The notes below the pieces were generated by a model. It saw nothing but the letters and a program-made list of their open reading frames with translations. It ran no database searches and was not told the origin of the DNA. Positions 22,985 through 35,367 of a stretch of 64,000 bases of DNA are shown here, piece by piece. Source of the DNA: Bidens hawaiensis (taxonomy: Eukaryota; Streptophyta; Magnoliopsida; Asterales; Asteraceae). The position numbers were made by a program, and so were the translations under genes. The stretch covers positions 372,001 to 436,000 of the forward strand of contig JAIQDT010001131.1 of the NCBI GenBank assembly GCA_021521415.1, given 5' to 3'. The number at the start of each line of letters is the position of its first letter. Within the stretch, counting starts at the first letter, position 1.

Positions 22985-23240
22985 AAGTATGTTGCTGACA
23001 AAATGCCTCCTTTAAAGATTCTAGCACTAATAGACAAGCGAATCTTGCAGACAGACGCAAGTGATGAGTAATGGGCAGTAGTCTTGCATGTAGAAGACGA
23101 TAAGGGTGTCAGAACAATATGTGGTTACAAAAGTGGCACGTTCAAAGAATCAGAAAATCATTATCATTCCACGTATAAAGAAATAATAGTAGTTAAGAAA
23201 GGAATCAAAAGAGAATATCCTTCCAGACTTCTTGTCAATC
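22985..23240 (+). pseudogene. Pararetroviral RNase H, copy 2 (internally deleted)
   Basis: Aligns with 5505-5730: an ASDE string near 23060 and a NHYHSTYKE block near 23155. About 170 bp present after 5725 in copy 1 are missing here, so the C-terminal part of the domain is gone. Confidence 0.72.
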
Positions 23241-23329
23241 AATGGAGTACAAGCCGACGGTCTATAAATACAAAGAGCCTCAAGAGATCCAACACCGACA
23301 CACCAGACACTCTCACATCCTACAAGTTT

Positions 23330-24170
23330 TATTAATGATGAATAAACCTGGCTATCCAGATCCCCAAATCCACTTGCCGAAGAACTCACAGCCAAAAACA
23401 TTTCGGAAGAGATCAGAGAAGTGATTGTTGATCACACTTTAAAAGAACGGTCTTTACTATGCTACAAAAATTTCCTCACAATCATCATGAAAAAATATGG
23501 TCCATTCATGAAAGGAATCATATTCCACCCAGATTATACATCCATTTACATCCTCCACATTTTAGACCTCTACAGCCTGCCAAAATAAGCATTATGCTTT
23601 TTGTGGTCTCTTTTAGAGTTCAATACGATTGCTTTGACTTGCAACTACAACAAGCTTGCCACTTACATTGTCGATTGTCAATATGAAAAGATATCGAAAG
23701 AAGCTACAAATACTTTCATCCTGCTTCGGTGGTTTCTCACTCCCCGCGAACGGATGTAAGAAATAACATCCTCGAAGAAAGGATATTGTGTAGTATATTT
23801 CATAAGGCCAGGATGTTTCATCCCTCTATCAACAGGTAGAGATTAGCCCTCAGTAGTTCTACATGCCCCCTATTTTTTATCCACTCATGGTGAAAAATTA
23901 AACCTTCACACCCGTTTTACAAATATTGGGCTCCAAAAGAATATGCAAACACACGGACATGTCTCGTTCATGCAAACAAAGTTTCACTAGAATCTATACC
24001 AGCTAACGTGCTTAACGGTGTAGATGTTTGGGAAAATGAAAATCCATGCTTCAAAATATGGAAAGAAGTCCATAGAGAATACATAGAGACCCGTCTCATA
24101 GATGCCTACGATTACTTTAATCCTTACGAAGACGATCCATCCCACCCAGACTCCCGTTGGAAATGAAAAT
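23330..24170 (+). pseudogene. Unknown pararetroviral ORF downstream of RNase H, copy 2
   Basis: Matches the ORF at 6024-6485 but is longer, since it keeps about 300 bp (23780-24090) that copy 1 lacks. The terminal block near 24090-24165 (ending before TTGGAAATGAAAA) is shared by both copies. Stops break every frame. It was probably near 260-280 codons when intact, and it has no recognised domain. Confidence 0.5.
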
Positions 24171-24294
24171 TTTGGTTTCTCAAAAGAAGAAGTACCCATA
24201 AAATTTGTATTTTCTAGTGTTTTTAATGTGTGTTTTGACAATAAAGCTTAACAGCTCTTAAAGTGATAAAGCATGTAGGTTAAGTTTTAATAGA

Positions 24295-24420
24295 TCTTGT
24301 ATTGTGTGACGTAAGCTATTATGTAACTGGCTAGTGTGATGTAAGCAATAATGTCATGGACACACATCCTTGTCCTATAAAAGGAGGGTTCCCCTAGTTT
24401 GTAATCCATCATTGGAAAGA
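24295..24420 (+). promoter_or_regulatory. Caulimovirid-type promoter, copy 2
   Basis: TGACGTAAG at 24307-24315 and TGATGTAAG at 24337-24345 form an as-1-like pair, with a TATA box TATAAAA at 24376-24382 and then GGAGGGTTCCCCTAG. As-1 elements of the 35S promoter bind TGA-type bZIP factors. Spacing from the first TGACG to TATA is 69 bp. It is better preserved than copy 1 and lies directly upstream of a pyrimidine-rich leader, as expected for the pregenomic RNA promoter. Confidence 0.75.
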
Positions 24421-24597
24421 AATAAAAACTTCTTCTCATATATTTCTCTCTAGCCTCTCTATACTTTCTCACTGTAAAATTTGAGTCTTTTCTTCTTTTA
24501 TTTTTCGGTGGGTTGTTTGAGGGTCCTCTCAAGCCTATAACCCTAGTGCTTGAGGTTCAGAAGATTTCCAATCCATTCTTAGCCTTGTGTCTTGAGG
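24421..24597 (+). other. Pararetroviral leader, end of the viral insert
   Basis: Shares TCTCTCTAGCCTCTCT and GGTGGGTTGTTTGAGG with 6815-6895. Similarity to copy 1 stops at the CTTGTGTCTTGAGG string ending near 24597. Beyond that, Copia element C begins. No gene is seen. Confidence 0.65.
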
Positions 24598-24881
24598 GGG
24601 TCGTTGACATTTGTTGCTTCAGCAACAACTATAGGTTGCGAAGACTCTTCATAAATTATAGGTGAACTTTCTGTATCGGGAATTGGCTCCAGAACAGATG
24701 TTGAAGATTCAGGTGGTTTGATATTCAGAACCATTGGTTTATTTATTGCAACAATAGTAACCTCATTTTCATCATCTGCAGCATGCAATGGACTTACAGT
24801 ATCTTAACCGACATCTAGAAACACATTAAATGGCTTATATAATTTATTATAATTGAATACCCAGTCAGGGCCGACTCTTGC
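24598..24881 (-). pseudogene. Copia integrase-RT linker, element C
   Basis: On the - strand a GPDWVFNYNKLYKPFN string is followed by a stop, then an acidic, Ser/Pro/Glu-rich stretch (24788 down to about 24600). This matches the style of the linker of element B (FDYDKLFKSFNLP). RT sequence should follow but the element ends at the viral junction. Confidence 0.65.
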
Positions 24882-27800
24882 TATAACACCCCGTAACCGC
24901 AGCGGAAACGTACACGGGATGCAACAGACACATCTGATATCAACATCATTGCTTATAAAGAAAACACCACTACAATAATTTAAACGTATTACATTGTTCC
25001 GAGTTTCGTTACCGACTAGGCGTTATCACATAAGTTTTACCAATAGTACTTTAACATGTTTAAAACAAAATATAGACTCTTAAGCTTCCACAAAATAGCA
25101 CACATCATCAAGCACGTATCACTCATTCCAATTTGGGTGTACCTAGAAAGCATGGAAAGAAAACGGGTCAACTGCGAATAGTTGGTGAGTTTCACTGATT
25201 TAAATAAACATTGACAATTTATTATAATAAATCATATATTAGCGATGTAATTATGCTGAGCCCACAAGTGAAACCTCTGACTATCACACACAATCCCCGT
25301 GGCATATCCCCCGCCCACGGACCCGTGACATATCCCCGGTCCACGGAACTGCCCCAAACCGCTATGTCTAACATTACATAGCAAAATATATATAACACCC
25401 ATAATAGACATGTGCAACTGGCTGGGAAACATCAGCAAATCCATCCCGGACCAGTTGGGTTTGTCAGACCAATAGTACTATTCACACTCTACCGGCTTTT
25501 AGCTAATCACTCGTGTTGCGGGGCCTTACAATGTTAGCAACTCAGACAATTACCATCTTAGTACATTTCCGTACGATTCCCGTACAATAAACATTATATA
25601 AATACATTCATTTCCATGCGATCGGCATGTACTTAAACACTTTGATAATAACATGCTTTCCTCCCCTGAAAAATATTTAAAACAGTTCAATAAAAAGGGG
25701 CTCGTGAAAACTCACCTTTTTGGTGAGCAGGGATGTAATACTGGCACGGCTACCTGTCCGGATCTGTAATACGATCCCTAAGTCGTTACTACACAATTTC
25801 TATTAATATAACTTAAATTCGTGTTAACCGGTACATCCGGGGACACTGTTAACCCAGTACCGTACACGATCCGGGGACAATGTTAACCCCGATACACTTC
25901 TCAGGACTTAGATTGTGATATCACTTAGAGTTCTTTAGTTAAAACAACCATTAGTTTGTTTTCTCGTTTTGCGTGCCTAGCACGGTTATTCGCCTTTATG
26001 TTTTCAAAAATGAGTTTGGCCACATACGACCCGAAAATAGTTGTTATTGATATTTTAATTAAAGTGGTGAAATTAGAGCTCGGATTAGACACCCCGTTTG
26101 GCCGCGGGGCCCGTTTCCGTCTTTAATATACCGGAAACGACTAAATCGGGTAAAATTACCCAAATCATCCGAATTATTTTCGGATGATTTATTTTTACTT
26201 GACTAACTTAGTTTCATGAAAATAGCCCATTTTTAAGGTTTTTATACACCAGTCAGCTCGCTTAGGCGAACTTTGCCGGTTTACGCGTTTTAAGCTTTAA
26301 AAGTTTGTTTTTAAGTTCCATTTAGCACAAATAAATATCCGCTTAGTCTCGGATCTTGAAATTTTGCACAAATCAGTTTTTGACAGTAAGGAATTTTATA
26401 AAAATATTTCCAGAATTAATTTTTATATTTAACATTTATTTATCTATTTTTAAACATCATTTAAACACCAAATATGTCAAAAATACCAAACGACCTTAGA
26501 AAAATCCCAAATTTTTCTGGGATGACTCCTGCCATCCACATAGTTCCCAGTAATTTTTACAGAACCAAAAACTCATTTTTCATGCCATTTTCACCAAAAC
26601 CGAGCTAGAAAACCCAAGATCTCGTTTTACCGAAAAGCCTACTTAGACTTCTCCAATGGACCTGAAATTTTGTGTGTGACTTTTATATGTTATCAAAAGC
26701 TTATCTGAATTTGTCCAGAATTTTTCATGATGTTTAGCTATTTTTCACCATTTTTAGCCAAAACCGAGCATTAAATTCATCAAATATTCATCCTTTATCC
26801 AAAAATTACCAAAATTTCACAGATCTCATATTTTCATGTGTAGATCATCTCTGTGAAATTTCATGACCCAAATCTAAGTCTACCACAATCTGTCCAAATC
26901 ACACAAATCATACGAAAAACCGAACTACCTTGTGTTTCTAGCTTTAGATCGCAAAGATCTTGCTTTCTAGCCTTTGCTAGCAACTAGATACAACACCTAC
27001 AAGCACAACAACACCACACCAAGCAAGTTATACCCACAATCAAGCCATTTCTTTCATGGTTTCGGTTAAGACATCAAAACAAAGATTTTAACCGTAAAAA
27101 TTCGTTTTTGACTCTTTTAACTCATTTCTTGGACCAAGATACCTTGTATAACTTGTATACATCACTTGATCATGCAAGAATCGGTTTCATCTCGGGTTTT
27201 CATCCATTTTTCACTTGAAACCTCATTTTCTCAAGATTATGGAATTAAAACTATGAATTAATCATTGTATCCATGTTTTTACCTTGTGATTCTTGCTTAA
27301 AACTTGAGTTTTTGGATGAATGTATGTAGGGTTGAGAGGATTTGGAGAGTTGGGATGTAAAAAAAAGAAAATGAAGTGTGTGTGTGTGTACCCATGGACC
27401 GATCGGTCCATGTATGTGTGGGGGGGCCCACATCTCCAACCATGGCCACACATTTGGATTGTGTAATCCGGATAATGTTGTGGATAATCTGGTTCAGTTC
27501 GTTTTTCGGTTAAACACTTAATTCGGCTTAAAACGAGGCTAAACGGTCGTTTTTCGGCTTAAAAATAAAATTTATATAAAACCGATTTAAAATCTTTAAA
27601 AACTTAAACCATGACATTTATTGACTCAACACATCATATTGTCGGTCATTGTGCATCTTTTTCGGCTTGATCGATCGTCTCTTGCTTGGTTTGATGTTAA
27701 AGGTTTCGTTTAACGTACCAACGTACTAATAAATCGAAATCCTTTTTCTGTGCTATAATTCACTTATCCCGAAGCCTTAATACTTCGTAAACCTTACTAA

Positions 27801-28027
27801 ACATCATATATTTCATCTATGACGTAATCCCCGATTCGTTCGGGTTTCATTAATCGTTCATCGGTTAATCGTAATTCCAATACGACTAACTGTACATTCG
27901 AGTATAATTCGTACTGGGAATCTTATATACTCGTACAAACACATTATAATTCATATATTTAGTATTAAATAACACATAAATGGTATATTCCGGCTAGGGT
28001 ATACCTGAATTTGCCGGAATCGTTACA
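24882..28027 (-). repeat. 3' LTR of Gypsy D (3146 bp)
   Basis: Starts TATAACACC instead of the TGTAACACC of the other three LTRs (one end base changed) and ends GTTACA. About 98-99% identical by eye to 49714-52862. A perfect 20 bp palindrome lies at 27393-27412. Short open frames inside it are not supported as genes. The interior is AT-rich with many conserved noncoding strings shared with the Gypsy E LTRs. Confidence 0.95.
27393..27412. repeat. Perfect 20 bp palindrome in Gypsy D LTR
   Basis: CATGGACCGATCGGTCCATG is its own reverse complement. It is preceded by a GTGTGTGT run and followed by TATGTGTGGGGGGG. The same palindrome is at 52226-52245 in the other LTR. It is absent at the corresponding place of the Gypsy E LTRs. 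Confidence 0.85.
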
Positions 28028-28040
28028 TTCTCCCCCCATT
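28028..28040 (-). promoter_or_regulatory. Polypurine tract of Gypsy D
   Basis: The - strand reads AATGGGGGGAGAA directly before the LTR start TGTAAC. It is the same as in Gypsy E (40631-40640). Confidence 0.9.
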
Positions 28041-28063
28041 ATAAAAATTTCGTCCTCGAAATT

Positions 28064-30838
28064 TTACGCATCAACTACTTCCTTTTGCGGAAATAGGTGG
28101 GGGTATTTCTTCCGAAATTCGTCCTTTCGTTCCCAAGTATATTCTGGGCCTCGTTGCGAGTTCCATCTAACTTTGACCAACGAGATCTTATTGTGTCTAA
28201 GTTGCTTGATTTTCCCGTCTACTATTTCTATGGGCTCCTCTACAATGTTGAGCTTATCATTTATTTTGACACCCTCTAAAGGTAACACCGATGTCTCATC
28301 CGACAGACACCTTTTCAAGTTCGACACGTGAAACACGTTGTGAACTGCACTCAGTTCATCAGGCAGTTCTAATCGGTATGCTACAGGACCGATTTTTGCA
28401 GTAATGTCGAATGGTCCAATGTATCTAGGGGCTAACTTCCCCGCCTTTCCAAATCTGACTACTGCTTTCCAAGGTGATACTTTCAAATACACTTTATCAC
28501 CTTTCTCAAATGATAACGGTTTTCTACGGGTATCGGCATAACTCTTCTGCCGATCCCGTGCGGCCTTTAGATTGTTCTTAATTTCAAGGATTTTGCTGGT
28601 TGTTTCCTGGACCAGATCTGATCTAATAACCTGTGTGTCGCCCACTTCAGTCCAGCAGAGTGGTGACCGGCACTTCCGTCCATACAATGCTTCGTATGGT
28701 GCTGCCTTTATACTGCTATGGTAACTGTTATTATAGGAAAATTCAACGAGTGGGAGATGTTGATCCCAATTTCCCTTAAAATCCAGTACGCATGCATGAA
28801 GCAAATCCTCCAGGGTTTGTATGGTCCTCTCAGACTGACCGTCGGTCTGAGGATGGTAAGCTGTGCTTAGGTTAATACGCGTTCCCAGCGCTTCTTGTAC
28901 AGCTTGCCAAAGTTTGGAGGTGAAATGGCTATCTCGGTCGGAGATGATTGAGATGGGTATCCCATGACGAGACACAATTTCATTTATATAAATCTGCGCA
29001 AGTCTCTCGGTGTTATAATTATTTCTAAACGGAATAAAATGTGCCGATTTGGTTAATCGATCCACGACTACCCAAATTGCATCATGTCCTCGGGACGTCT
29101 TGGGGAGGTGTGTCACAAAATCCATCGTGATCTGCTCCCACTTCCATTCAGGAATTTCCGGTAGTTGTAACATCCCCGAGGGTTTCTGGTGCTCCGCCTT
29201 AACCCTCGCACACGTCGTACACTTGCCGACGTAGGTGGCTATATCCTTTTTCATACCCGGCCACCAGTAGAACTCCTTCACATCCTTGTACATCTTATCC
29301 GATCCCGGATGTATGGAATATTTTGATTTATGCGCTTCGTCCATGATTAATTCACGATGGTCATGGAGGGTCGGGATCCAAATCCGATTTTTGAAATAGA
29401 GAATTTCGTCCACGCGCTGTTCGAAATTCTTTTCGTTACCGTAAAGTCCTTCTTTTTCCATTTGTTCCTCTTTCAACGCCTCGCGTTGAGCGACTCGAAT
29501 CAAATCTGAAAGGTTCGACTGGACAATCATCCCCAGCGCTCGCACACGCAATGGTTTAACTCGATCTTTCCTACTCAAGGCATCGGCTACAACGTTAGCC
29601 TTGCCGGGGTGATAACGGATGTCACAGTCATAGTCGCTTAACAACTCGACCCATCTTCGTTGCCTCATATTCAGTTCTTTCTGATCGAATATGTGTTGTA
29701 AACTTTTATGATCGGTGAAGATGGTGCACTTTGTACCGTAGAGGTAATGTCTCCAGATTTTAAGTGCGAAGATAACTGCTCCCAGTTCTAAGTCATGAGT
29801 AGTGTAATTTTTCTCATGTATTTTTAACTGTCGAGAAGCATAGGCTATAACCTTATTATTTTGCATCAACACGCATCCTAACCCTCTCCGGGATGCGTCA
29901 CAATACACGACAAAACCATCGTCTCCGTCGGGGAGACTTAAGATCGGCGCTTGGCACAATCTTTGTTTTAGCGTTTGAAACGCCGTTTCCTGCTCTTCAC
30001 CCCATTCATACTTTCGATCTTTTTGGGTCAGAAGGGTTAAAGGTTGGGCGATGCTGGAAAAGTTCTCTATAAATCGGCGATAATATCCAGCTAAGCCTAA
30101 GAATTGGCGGATTTCCTTTGGCGATTTAGGCGCTTGCCAATTCTTAACTGCTTCAACCTTACTTGGATCAACGTGTATTCCTTGATGGTTTATAACGTGA
30201 CCAAGGAATTGCACTTCTTGTAACCAGAAGTTACACTTGGAGAATTTTGCATACAACTTCTCCTGATTTAGAAGCTCTAAAATTAATCTTAAGTGTTGTT
30301 CGTGCTCTTCTTTACTCTTTGAGTATATCAAAATATCGTCAATAAACACAATGACGAATTTATCGAGGTAGGGTTTACAGACTCGATTCATGAGATCCAT
30401 GAACACTGCCGGCGCATTAGTTAGCCCGAAAGACATAACTAAGAACTCGTAATTGCCGTAGCGAGTCCGGAATGCGGTTTTTGGGATATCCACCTCCTGA
30501 ATTCTAACCTGATGGTATCCCGATCTAAGATCAATTTTAGAGAAATAGCTCGCACCTTGCAGTTGGTCGAACAGGTCATCAATTCGGGGAAGAGGATACC
30601 TATTTTTGATTGTCAACTTGTTCAGCTCCCTGTAATCAATGCACATTCTAAGGCTTCCGTCCTTCTTTTTCACGAATAGTACCGGTGCACCCCACGGGGA
30701 ATAACTAGGACGTATAAATCCTTTATCCAACAATTCTTGCAACTGGTTGGATAATTCTTGCTTCTCGGATGGTGCAAATCGGTAGGGCGCCTTAGCAACA
30801 GGTCCAGCTTGAGGTAATAAGTCGATTCTGAATTCGAC
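28064..30838 (-). CDS. Gypsy D pol, left (complete) copy: RT, RNase H, integrase, chromodomain-like tail
   Basis: 925 codons are open from the in-frame TAG at 30839-30841 down to 28064. Counting from a point 32 codons in: RT has KIDLRSGY (about 69-76) and FIDD (133-136), both intact. RNase H begins [12 protein letters not shown] and ends near [15 protein letters not shown]. Integrase has a zinc-binding segment ([20 protein letters not shown] ... CTTCARVK), MDFVTHLP and [14 protein letters not shown]. The last 60 residues ([22 protein letters not shown]) resemble the chromodomain-like end of Tekay elements. Made as part of Gag-Pol, so it has no start of its own. The TAG would block normal expression. 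Confidence 0.93.
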   Translation of the reverse strand, partial: VEFRIDLLPQAGPVAKAPYRFAPSEKQELSNQLQELLDKGFIRPSYSPWGAPVLFVKKKDGSLRMCIDYRELNKLTIKNRYPLPRIDDLFDQLQGASYFSKIDLRSGYHQVRIQEVDIPKTAFRTRYGNYEFLVMSFGLTNAPAVFMDLMNRVCKPYLDKFVIVFIDDILIYSKSKEEHEQHLRLILELLNQEKLYAKFSKCNFWLQEVQFLGHVINHQGIHVDPSKVEAVKNWQAPKSPKEIRQFLGLAGYYRRFIENFSSIAQPLTLLTQKDRKYEWGEEQETAFQTLKQRLCQAPILSLPDGDDGFVVYCDASRRGLGCVLMQNNKVIAYASRQLKIHEKNYTTHDLELGAVIFALKIWRHYLYGTKCTIFTDHKSLQHIFDQKELNMRQRRWVELLSDYDCDIRYHPGKANVVADALSRKDRVKPLRVRALGMIVQSNLSDLIRVAQREALKEEQMEKEGLYGNEKNFEQRVDEILYFKNRIWIPTLHDHRELIMDEAHKSKYSIHPGSDKMYKDVKEFYWWPGMKKDIATYVGKCTTCARVKAEHQKPSGMLQLPEIPEWKWEQITMDFVTHLPKTSRGHDAIWVVVDRLTKSAHFIPFRNNYNTERLAQIYINEIVSRHGIPISIISDRDSHFTSKLWQAVQEALGTRINLSTAYHPQTDGQSERTIQTLEDLLHACVLDFKGNWDQHLPLVEFSYNNSYHSSIKAAPYEALYGRKCRSPLCWTEVGDTQVIRSDLVQETTSKILEIKNNLKAARDRQKSYADTRRKPLSFEKGDKVYLKVSPWKAVVRFGKAGKLAPRYIGPFDITAKIGPVAYRLELPDELSAVHNVFHVSNLKRCLSDETSVLPLEGVKINDKLNIVEEPIEIVDGKIKQLRHNKISLVKVRWNSQRGPEYTWERKDEFRKKYPHLFPQKEVVDA

Positions 30839-32395
30839 CTATCGGGTTGGCGGTAATCCAGGAGGTTCCTCTGGGAAAACTTGTGGAAATTCGCGTACCA
30901 CTGGAATATCGTTCACCCGTTTTTCCTCAGGATCCGTGGCCGTCAAGCTCGCTAGATACGCCACGCATCCCTGGTGTATATATTTTAACACCTCGAGGTG
31001 GGATATAAATGGTATCATATTGCCCGACTTCGCACCCTGCACTAATACCTCTTCGTCATCCGACACCCGGATCTTGACGATTTTCTTTTCACAGTTTATT
31101 TCTACTTTGTTACGTGCTAACCAATCCATTCCCACTATCACGTCAAAACTCCCCAATTCTACCGGTAACAAGTCAATCGGAAGGGATTGATCGTTCAGAA
31201 TAAAAGGGCAATTCCGAAATATCTGATTAACTATCATGGTTTTACCGATAGCTACTTCTACAATATAAGGTTCTATGGTTTCACTAATCGGAAGGTTTGC
31301 TATTGATAGAAACTTGACAGAGACAAAACTTCTATCGGCGCCTGTATCAAATAATACAGAAGCGTAATGATCAGAGACGAGGAATGTACCTGTCACTACG
31401 CTGGGGTCCTGGCGTGCTTCGTTCGCCCCCAACACAAAAGCTCGGCCTCTCGCCGGATTGGACGACGATGCCTGACCCACTGCTTGTCTCCCCTTTCCTC
31501 CCTGGTTCAGCCTCGGACAGTTTCTCTTGAAGTGATCTGTGCTGCCACATTCGAAGCAAGCACGGCTAGTGGTCATAATTTGGTTTCCTTGTGGGTCTTG
31601 TTGTCGGGTTGGTTGAGTCCTAAATGGCTGCGCACGGATAGGTTGCGGTTGTCGGTTCAGATTGTTCAGGGTTGTCCTACAACTCGGTGCGTAGTGCCCA
31701 TTCCTGCCACACCGGTGGCACACTACCTCCTTGCACACGCCACCATGCTGGCAACCGCATTTCCCACATTTAGGGAACGTCCCTTTCTGCGATTCCTGCC
31801 TTCCGCCTGAACTAGTCATGGTGTAGTTCTAGGCAGCGGGCCTAGCACGTTTACTTTGCTGCTTCTCCCGGATCCTATTGTCATACGCACCTCGCTTTCC
31901 CCCAGCAGACTCTCCTGCCACCTTCAGTGCCCCACTCCTCACGAAATCGTATGTGACGATACCAGCTTGCGTCACCACACTCTCAAACGTCTGGTGTCCC
32001 CCAGAGTTGACTATACTCCTTACTAGTGGAGTTAGTCCCCATATATAACGCTCAACCCTCTTTGACTCTGGGGTGACCAACCATGGCACTAATCGCGACA
32101 ATTCATTAAATCGGTTTGTATAACCTAAGTGGTCTGCCCCCTGCATCTCCAGGTTCCACAATTCGTTTTCTAACTTTTGCAGTTCGTTTTTCGGGCAGAA
32201 ATGTTCCAGTACGAGAGCCTTGAGCTCTGTCAAGGTCATGCGGTTTGTCGCTGCCTGACCGCGAGTCTGCACTATGGTGTTCCACCATGTCAAGGCATGG
32301 TCCGTGAACCTGCAGGTAGCATACTTGACAACGTAATCCTCAGGGCAGTTGCTGATGTTCACAACAGCCTCTATTTTCTCGATCCACTTAACCAA
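30839..32395 (-). pseudogene. Gypsy D gag (C-terminal part) and protease, left copy
   Basis: It starts inside gag because of the duplication ([15 protein letters not shown]) and contains the retrotransposon Gag block (WWNTIVQTRGQAATN ... YTNRFNELSRLV), two knuckles (CHRCGRNGHYAPSC and CFECGSTDHFKRNC) and the protease D-T-G (LFDTGADRSFVS), then GMDWLARN. An in-frame TAG at 31829-31831 replaces the CAG present in the right copy. A second TAG at 30839-30841 ends the frame and is also present in the right copy. Confidence 0.9.
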
Positions 32396-32414
32396 ACCAT
32401 TGGGTCCCTCAGAT

Positions 32415-34764
32415 AAACTTTATCACCTTTCTCAAATGATAACGGTTTTCTACGGGTATCGGCATAACTCTTCTGCCGATCCCGTGCGGCCTTTAGATTG
32501 TTCTTAATTTCAAGGATTTTGCTGGTTGTTTCCTGGACCAGATCTGATCTAATAACCTGTGTGTCGCCCACTTCAGTCCAGCAGAGTGGTGACCGGCACT
32601 TCCGTCCATACAATGCTTCATATGGTGCTGCCTTTATACTGCTATGGTAACTGTTATTATAGGAAAATTCAACGAGTGGGAGATGTTGATCCCAATTTCC
32701 CTTAAAATCCAGTACGCATGCACGAAGCAAATCCTCCAGGGTTTGTATGGTCCTCTCAGACTGACCGTCGGTCTGAGGATGGTAAGCTGTGCTTAGGTTA
32801 ATACGCGTTCCCAGCGCTTCTTGTACAGCTTGCCAAAGTTTGGAGGTGAAATGACTATCTCGGTCGGAGATGATTGAGATGGGTATCCCATGACGAGACA
32901 CAATTTCATTTATATAAATCTGCGCAAGTCTCTCGGTGTTATAATTATTTCTAAACGGAATAAAATGTGCCGATTTGGTTAATCGATCCACGACTACCCA
33001 AATTGCATCATGTCCTCGGGACGTCTTGGGGAGGTGTGTCACAAAATCCATCGTGATCTGCTCCCACTTCCATTCAGGAATTTCCGGTTGTTGTAACATC
33101 CCCGAGGGTTTCTGGTGCTCCGCCTTAACCCTCGCACACGTCGTACACTTGCCGACGTAGGTGGCTATATCCTTTTTCATACCCGGCCACCAGTAGAACT
33201 CCTTCACATCCTTGTACATCTTATCCGATCCCGGATGTATGGAATATTTTGATTTATGCGCTTCGTCCATGATTAATTCATGAAGGTCATGGAGGGTCGG
33301 GATCCAAATCCGATTTTTGAAATAGAGAATTTCGTCCACGCGCTGTTCGAAATTCTTCTCGTTACCGTAAAGTCCTTCTTTTTCCATTTGTTCCTCTTTC
33401 AACGCCTCGCGTTGAGCGACTCGAATCAAATCTGAAAGGTTCGACTGGACAATCATCCCCAGCGCTCGCACACGCAATGGTTTAACTCGATCTTTCCTAC
33501 TCAAGGCATCGGCTACAACGTTAGCCTTGCCGGGGTGATAACGGATGTCACAGTCATAGTCGCTTAACAACTCGACCCATCTTCGTTGCCTCATATTTAG
33601 TTCTTTCTGATCGAATATATGTTGTAAACTTTTATAATCGGTGAAGATGGTGCACTTTGTACCGTAGAGGTAATGTCTCCAGATTTTAAGTGCGAAGATA
33701 ACTGCTCCCAGTTCTAAGTCATGAGTAGTGTAATTTTTCTCATGTATTTTTAACTGTCGAGAAGCATAGGCTATAACCTTATTATTTTGCATCAACACGC
33801 ATCCTAACCCTCTCCGGGATGCGTCACAATACACGACAAAACCATCGTCTCCGTCGGGGAGACTTAAGATCGGCGCTTGGCACAATCTTTGTTTTAGCGT
33901 TTGAAACGCCGTTTCCTGCTCTTCACCCCATTCATACTTTCGATCTTTTTGGGTCAGAAGGGTTAAAGGTTGGGCGATGCTGGAAAAGTTCTCTATAAAT
34001 CGGCGATAATATCCAGCTAAGCCTAAGAATTGGCGGATTTCCTTTGGCGATTTAGGCGCTTGCCAATTCTTAACTGCTTCAACCTTACTTGGATCAACGT
34101 GTATTCCTTGATGGTTTATAACGTGACCAAGGAATTGCACTTCTTGTAACCAGAAGTTACACTTGGAGAATTTTGCATACAACTTCTCCTGATTTAGAAG
34201 CTCTAAAATTAATCTTAAGTGTTGTTCGTGCTCTTCTTTACTCTTTGAGTATATCAAAATATCGTCAATAAACACAATGACGAATTTATCGAGGTAGGGT
34301 TTACAGACTCGATTCATGAGATCCATGAACACTGTCGGCGCATTAGTTAGCCCGAAAGACATAACTAAGAACTCGTAATGGCCGTAGCGAGTCCGGAATG
34401 CGGTTTTTGGGATATCCTCCTCCTGAATTCTAACCTGATGGTATCCTGATCTAAGATCAATTTTTGAGAAATAGCTCGCACCTTGCAGTTGGTCTAACAG
34501 GTCATCAATTCGGGGAAGAGGATACCTATTTTTGATTGTCAACTTGTTCAGCTCCCTGTAATCAATGCACATTCTATGGCTTCCGTCCTTCTTTTTCACG
34601 AATAGTACCGGTGCACCCCACGGGGAATAACTAGGACGTATAAATCCTTTATCCAACAATTCTTGCAACTGGTTGGATAATTCTTGCATCTCGGATGGTG
34701 CAAGTCGGTAGGGCGCCTTAGCAACAGGGCCAGCTTGAGGTAATAAGTCGATTCTGAATTCGAC
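32415..34764 (-). pseudogene. Gypsy D pol, right copy, C-terminally truncated by duplication
   Basis: Same RT, RNase H and integrase as the left copy with a few changes. FIDD and [14 protein letters not shown] are intact. It loses about 130 C-terminal residues, including the chromodomain-like tail, where it fuses out of frame to gag after a KGDKVYL string and stops at 32371. Upstream the frame is open to the TAG at 34765-34767. Confidence 0.92.
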
Positions 34765-35367
34765 CTATCGGGTTGGCGGTAATCCAGGAAGTTCCTCTGG
34801 GAAAACTTGTGGAAATTCGCGTACCACTGGAATATCGTTCACTCGTTTTTCCTCAGGATCCGTGGCCGTCAAGCTCGCTAGATACGCCACGCATCCCTGG
34901 CGTATATATTTTAACACCTCGAGGTGAGATATAAACGGTATCATATTGCCCGACTTCTCACCCTGCACTAATACCTCTTCGTCATCCGACACCCGGATCT
35001 TGACGATTTTCTTTTCACAGTTTATTTCTACTTTGTTACGTGCTAACCAATCCATTCCCACTATCACGTCAAAACTCCCCAATTCTACCGGTAACAAGTC
35101 AATCGGAAGGGATTGATCATTCAGAATAAAAGGGCAATTCCGAAATATCTGATTAACTATCATGGTTTTACCGTTAGCTACTTCTACAGTATAAGGTTCT
35201 ATGGTTTCACTAATCGGAAGGTTTGCTATTGATAGAAACTTGACAGAGACAAAACTTCTATCGGCGCCTGTATCAAATAATACAGAAGCGTAATGATCAG
35301 AGACGAGGAATGTACCTGTCACTACGCTGGGGTCCTGGTGTGCTTCGTTCGCCCCCAACACAAAAGC
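34765..35367 (-). pseudogene. Gypsy D protease, right copy
   Basis: It contains LFDTGADRSFVSVKF (catalytic Asp) and GMDWLARN, the usual plant Gypsy aspartic protease. It is cut off from gag by a TGA at 35368-35370, where the left copy has CGA, and from RT by the TAG at 34765-34767 shared by both copies. Confidence 0.9.

Larger units (their letters stand above)
4002..24597 (+). mobile_element. Endogenous caulimovirid-like pararetrovirus, about 1.5 head-to-tail units, split by element B
   Basis: Viral sequence lies at 4002-7921 and 20098-24597. In order: protease, RT, RNase H, unknown 3' ORF, promoter, leader, movement protein, [element B], movement protein continued, unknown coat-region sequence, protease, RT, RNase H, 3' ORF, promoter, leader. 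RT position 4841 corresponds to 22320, and promoter position 6673 corresponds to 24301. After removing element B and one target duplication, the repeat period is about 5.3-5.4 kb. A circularly permuted head-to-tail arrangement is what integration of a circular pararetroviral genome gives. The gene order fits florendovirus-type endogenous caulimovirids (from memory). Both copies carry many stops and deletions and look inactive. Confidence 0.85.

Noticed and set aside
24882..28027. Short open frames inside the 3.1 kb LTRs, some repeated in both LTRs
   Set aside because: They repeat because LTRs repeat. They have no domain, no codon signal, and are interrupted in the sister LTR family.
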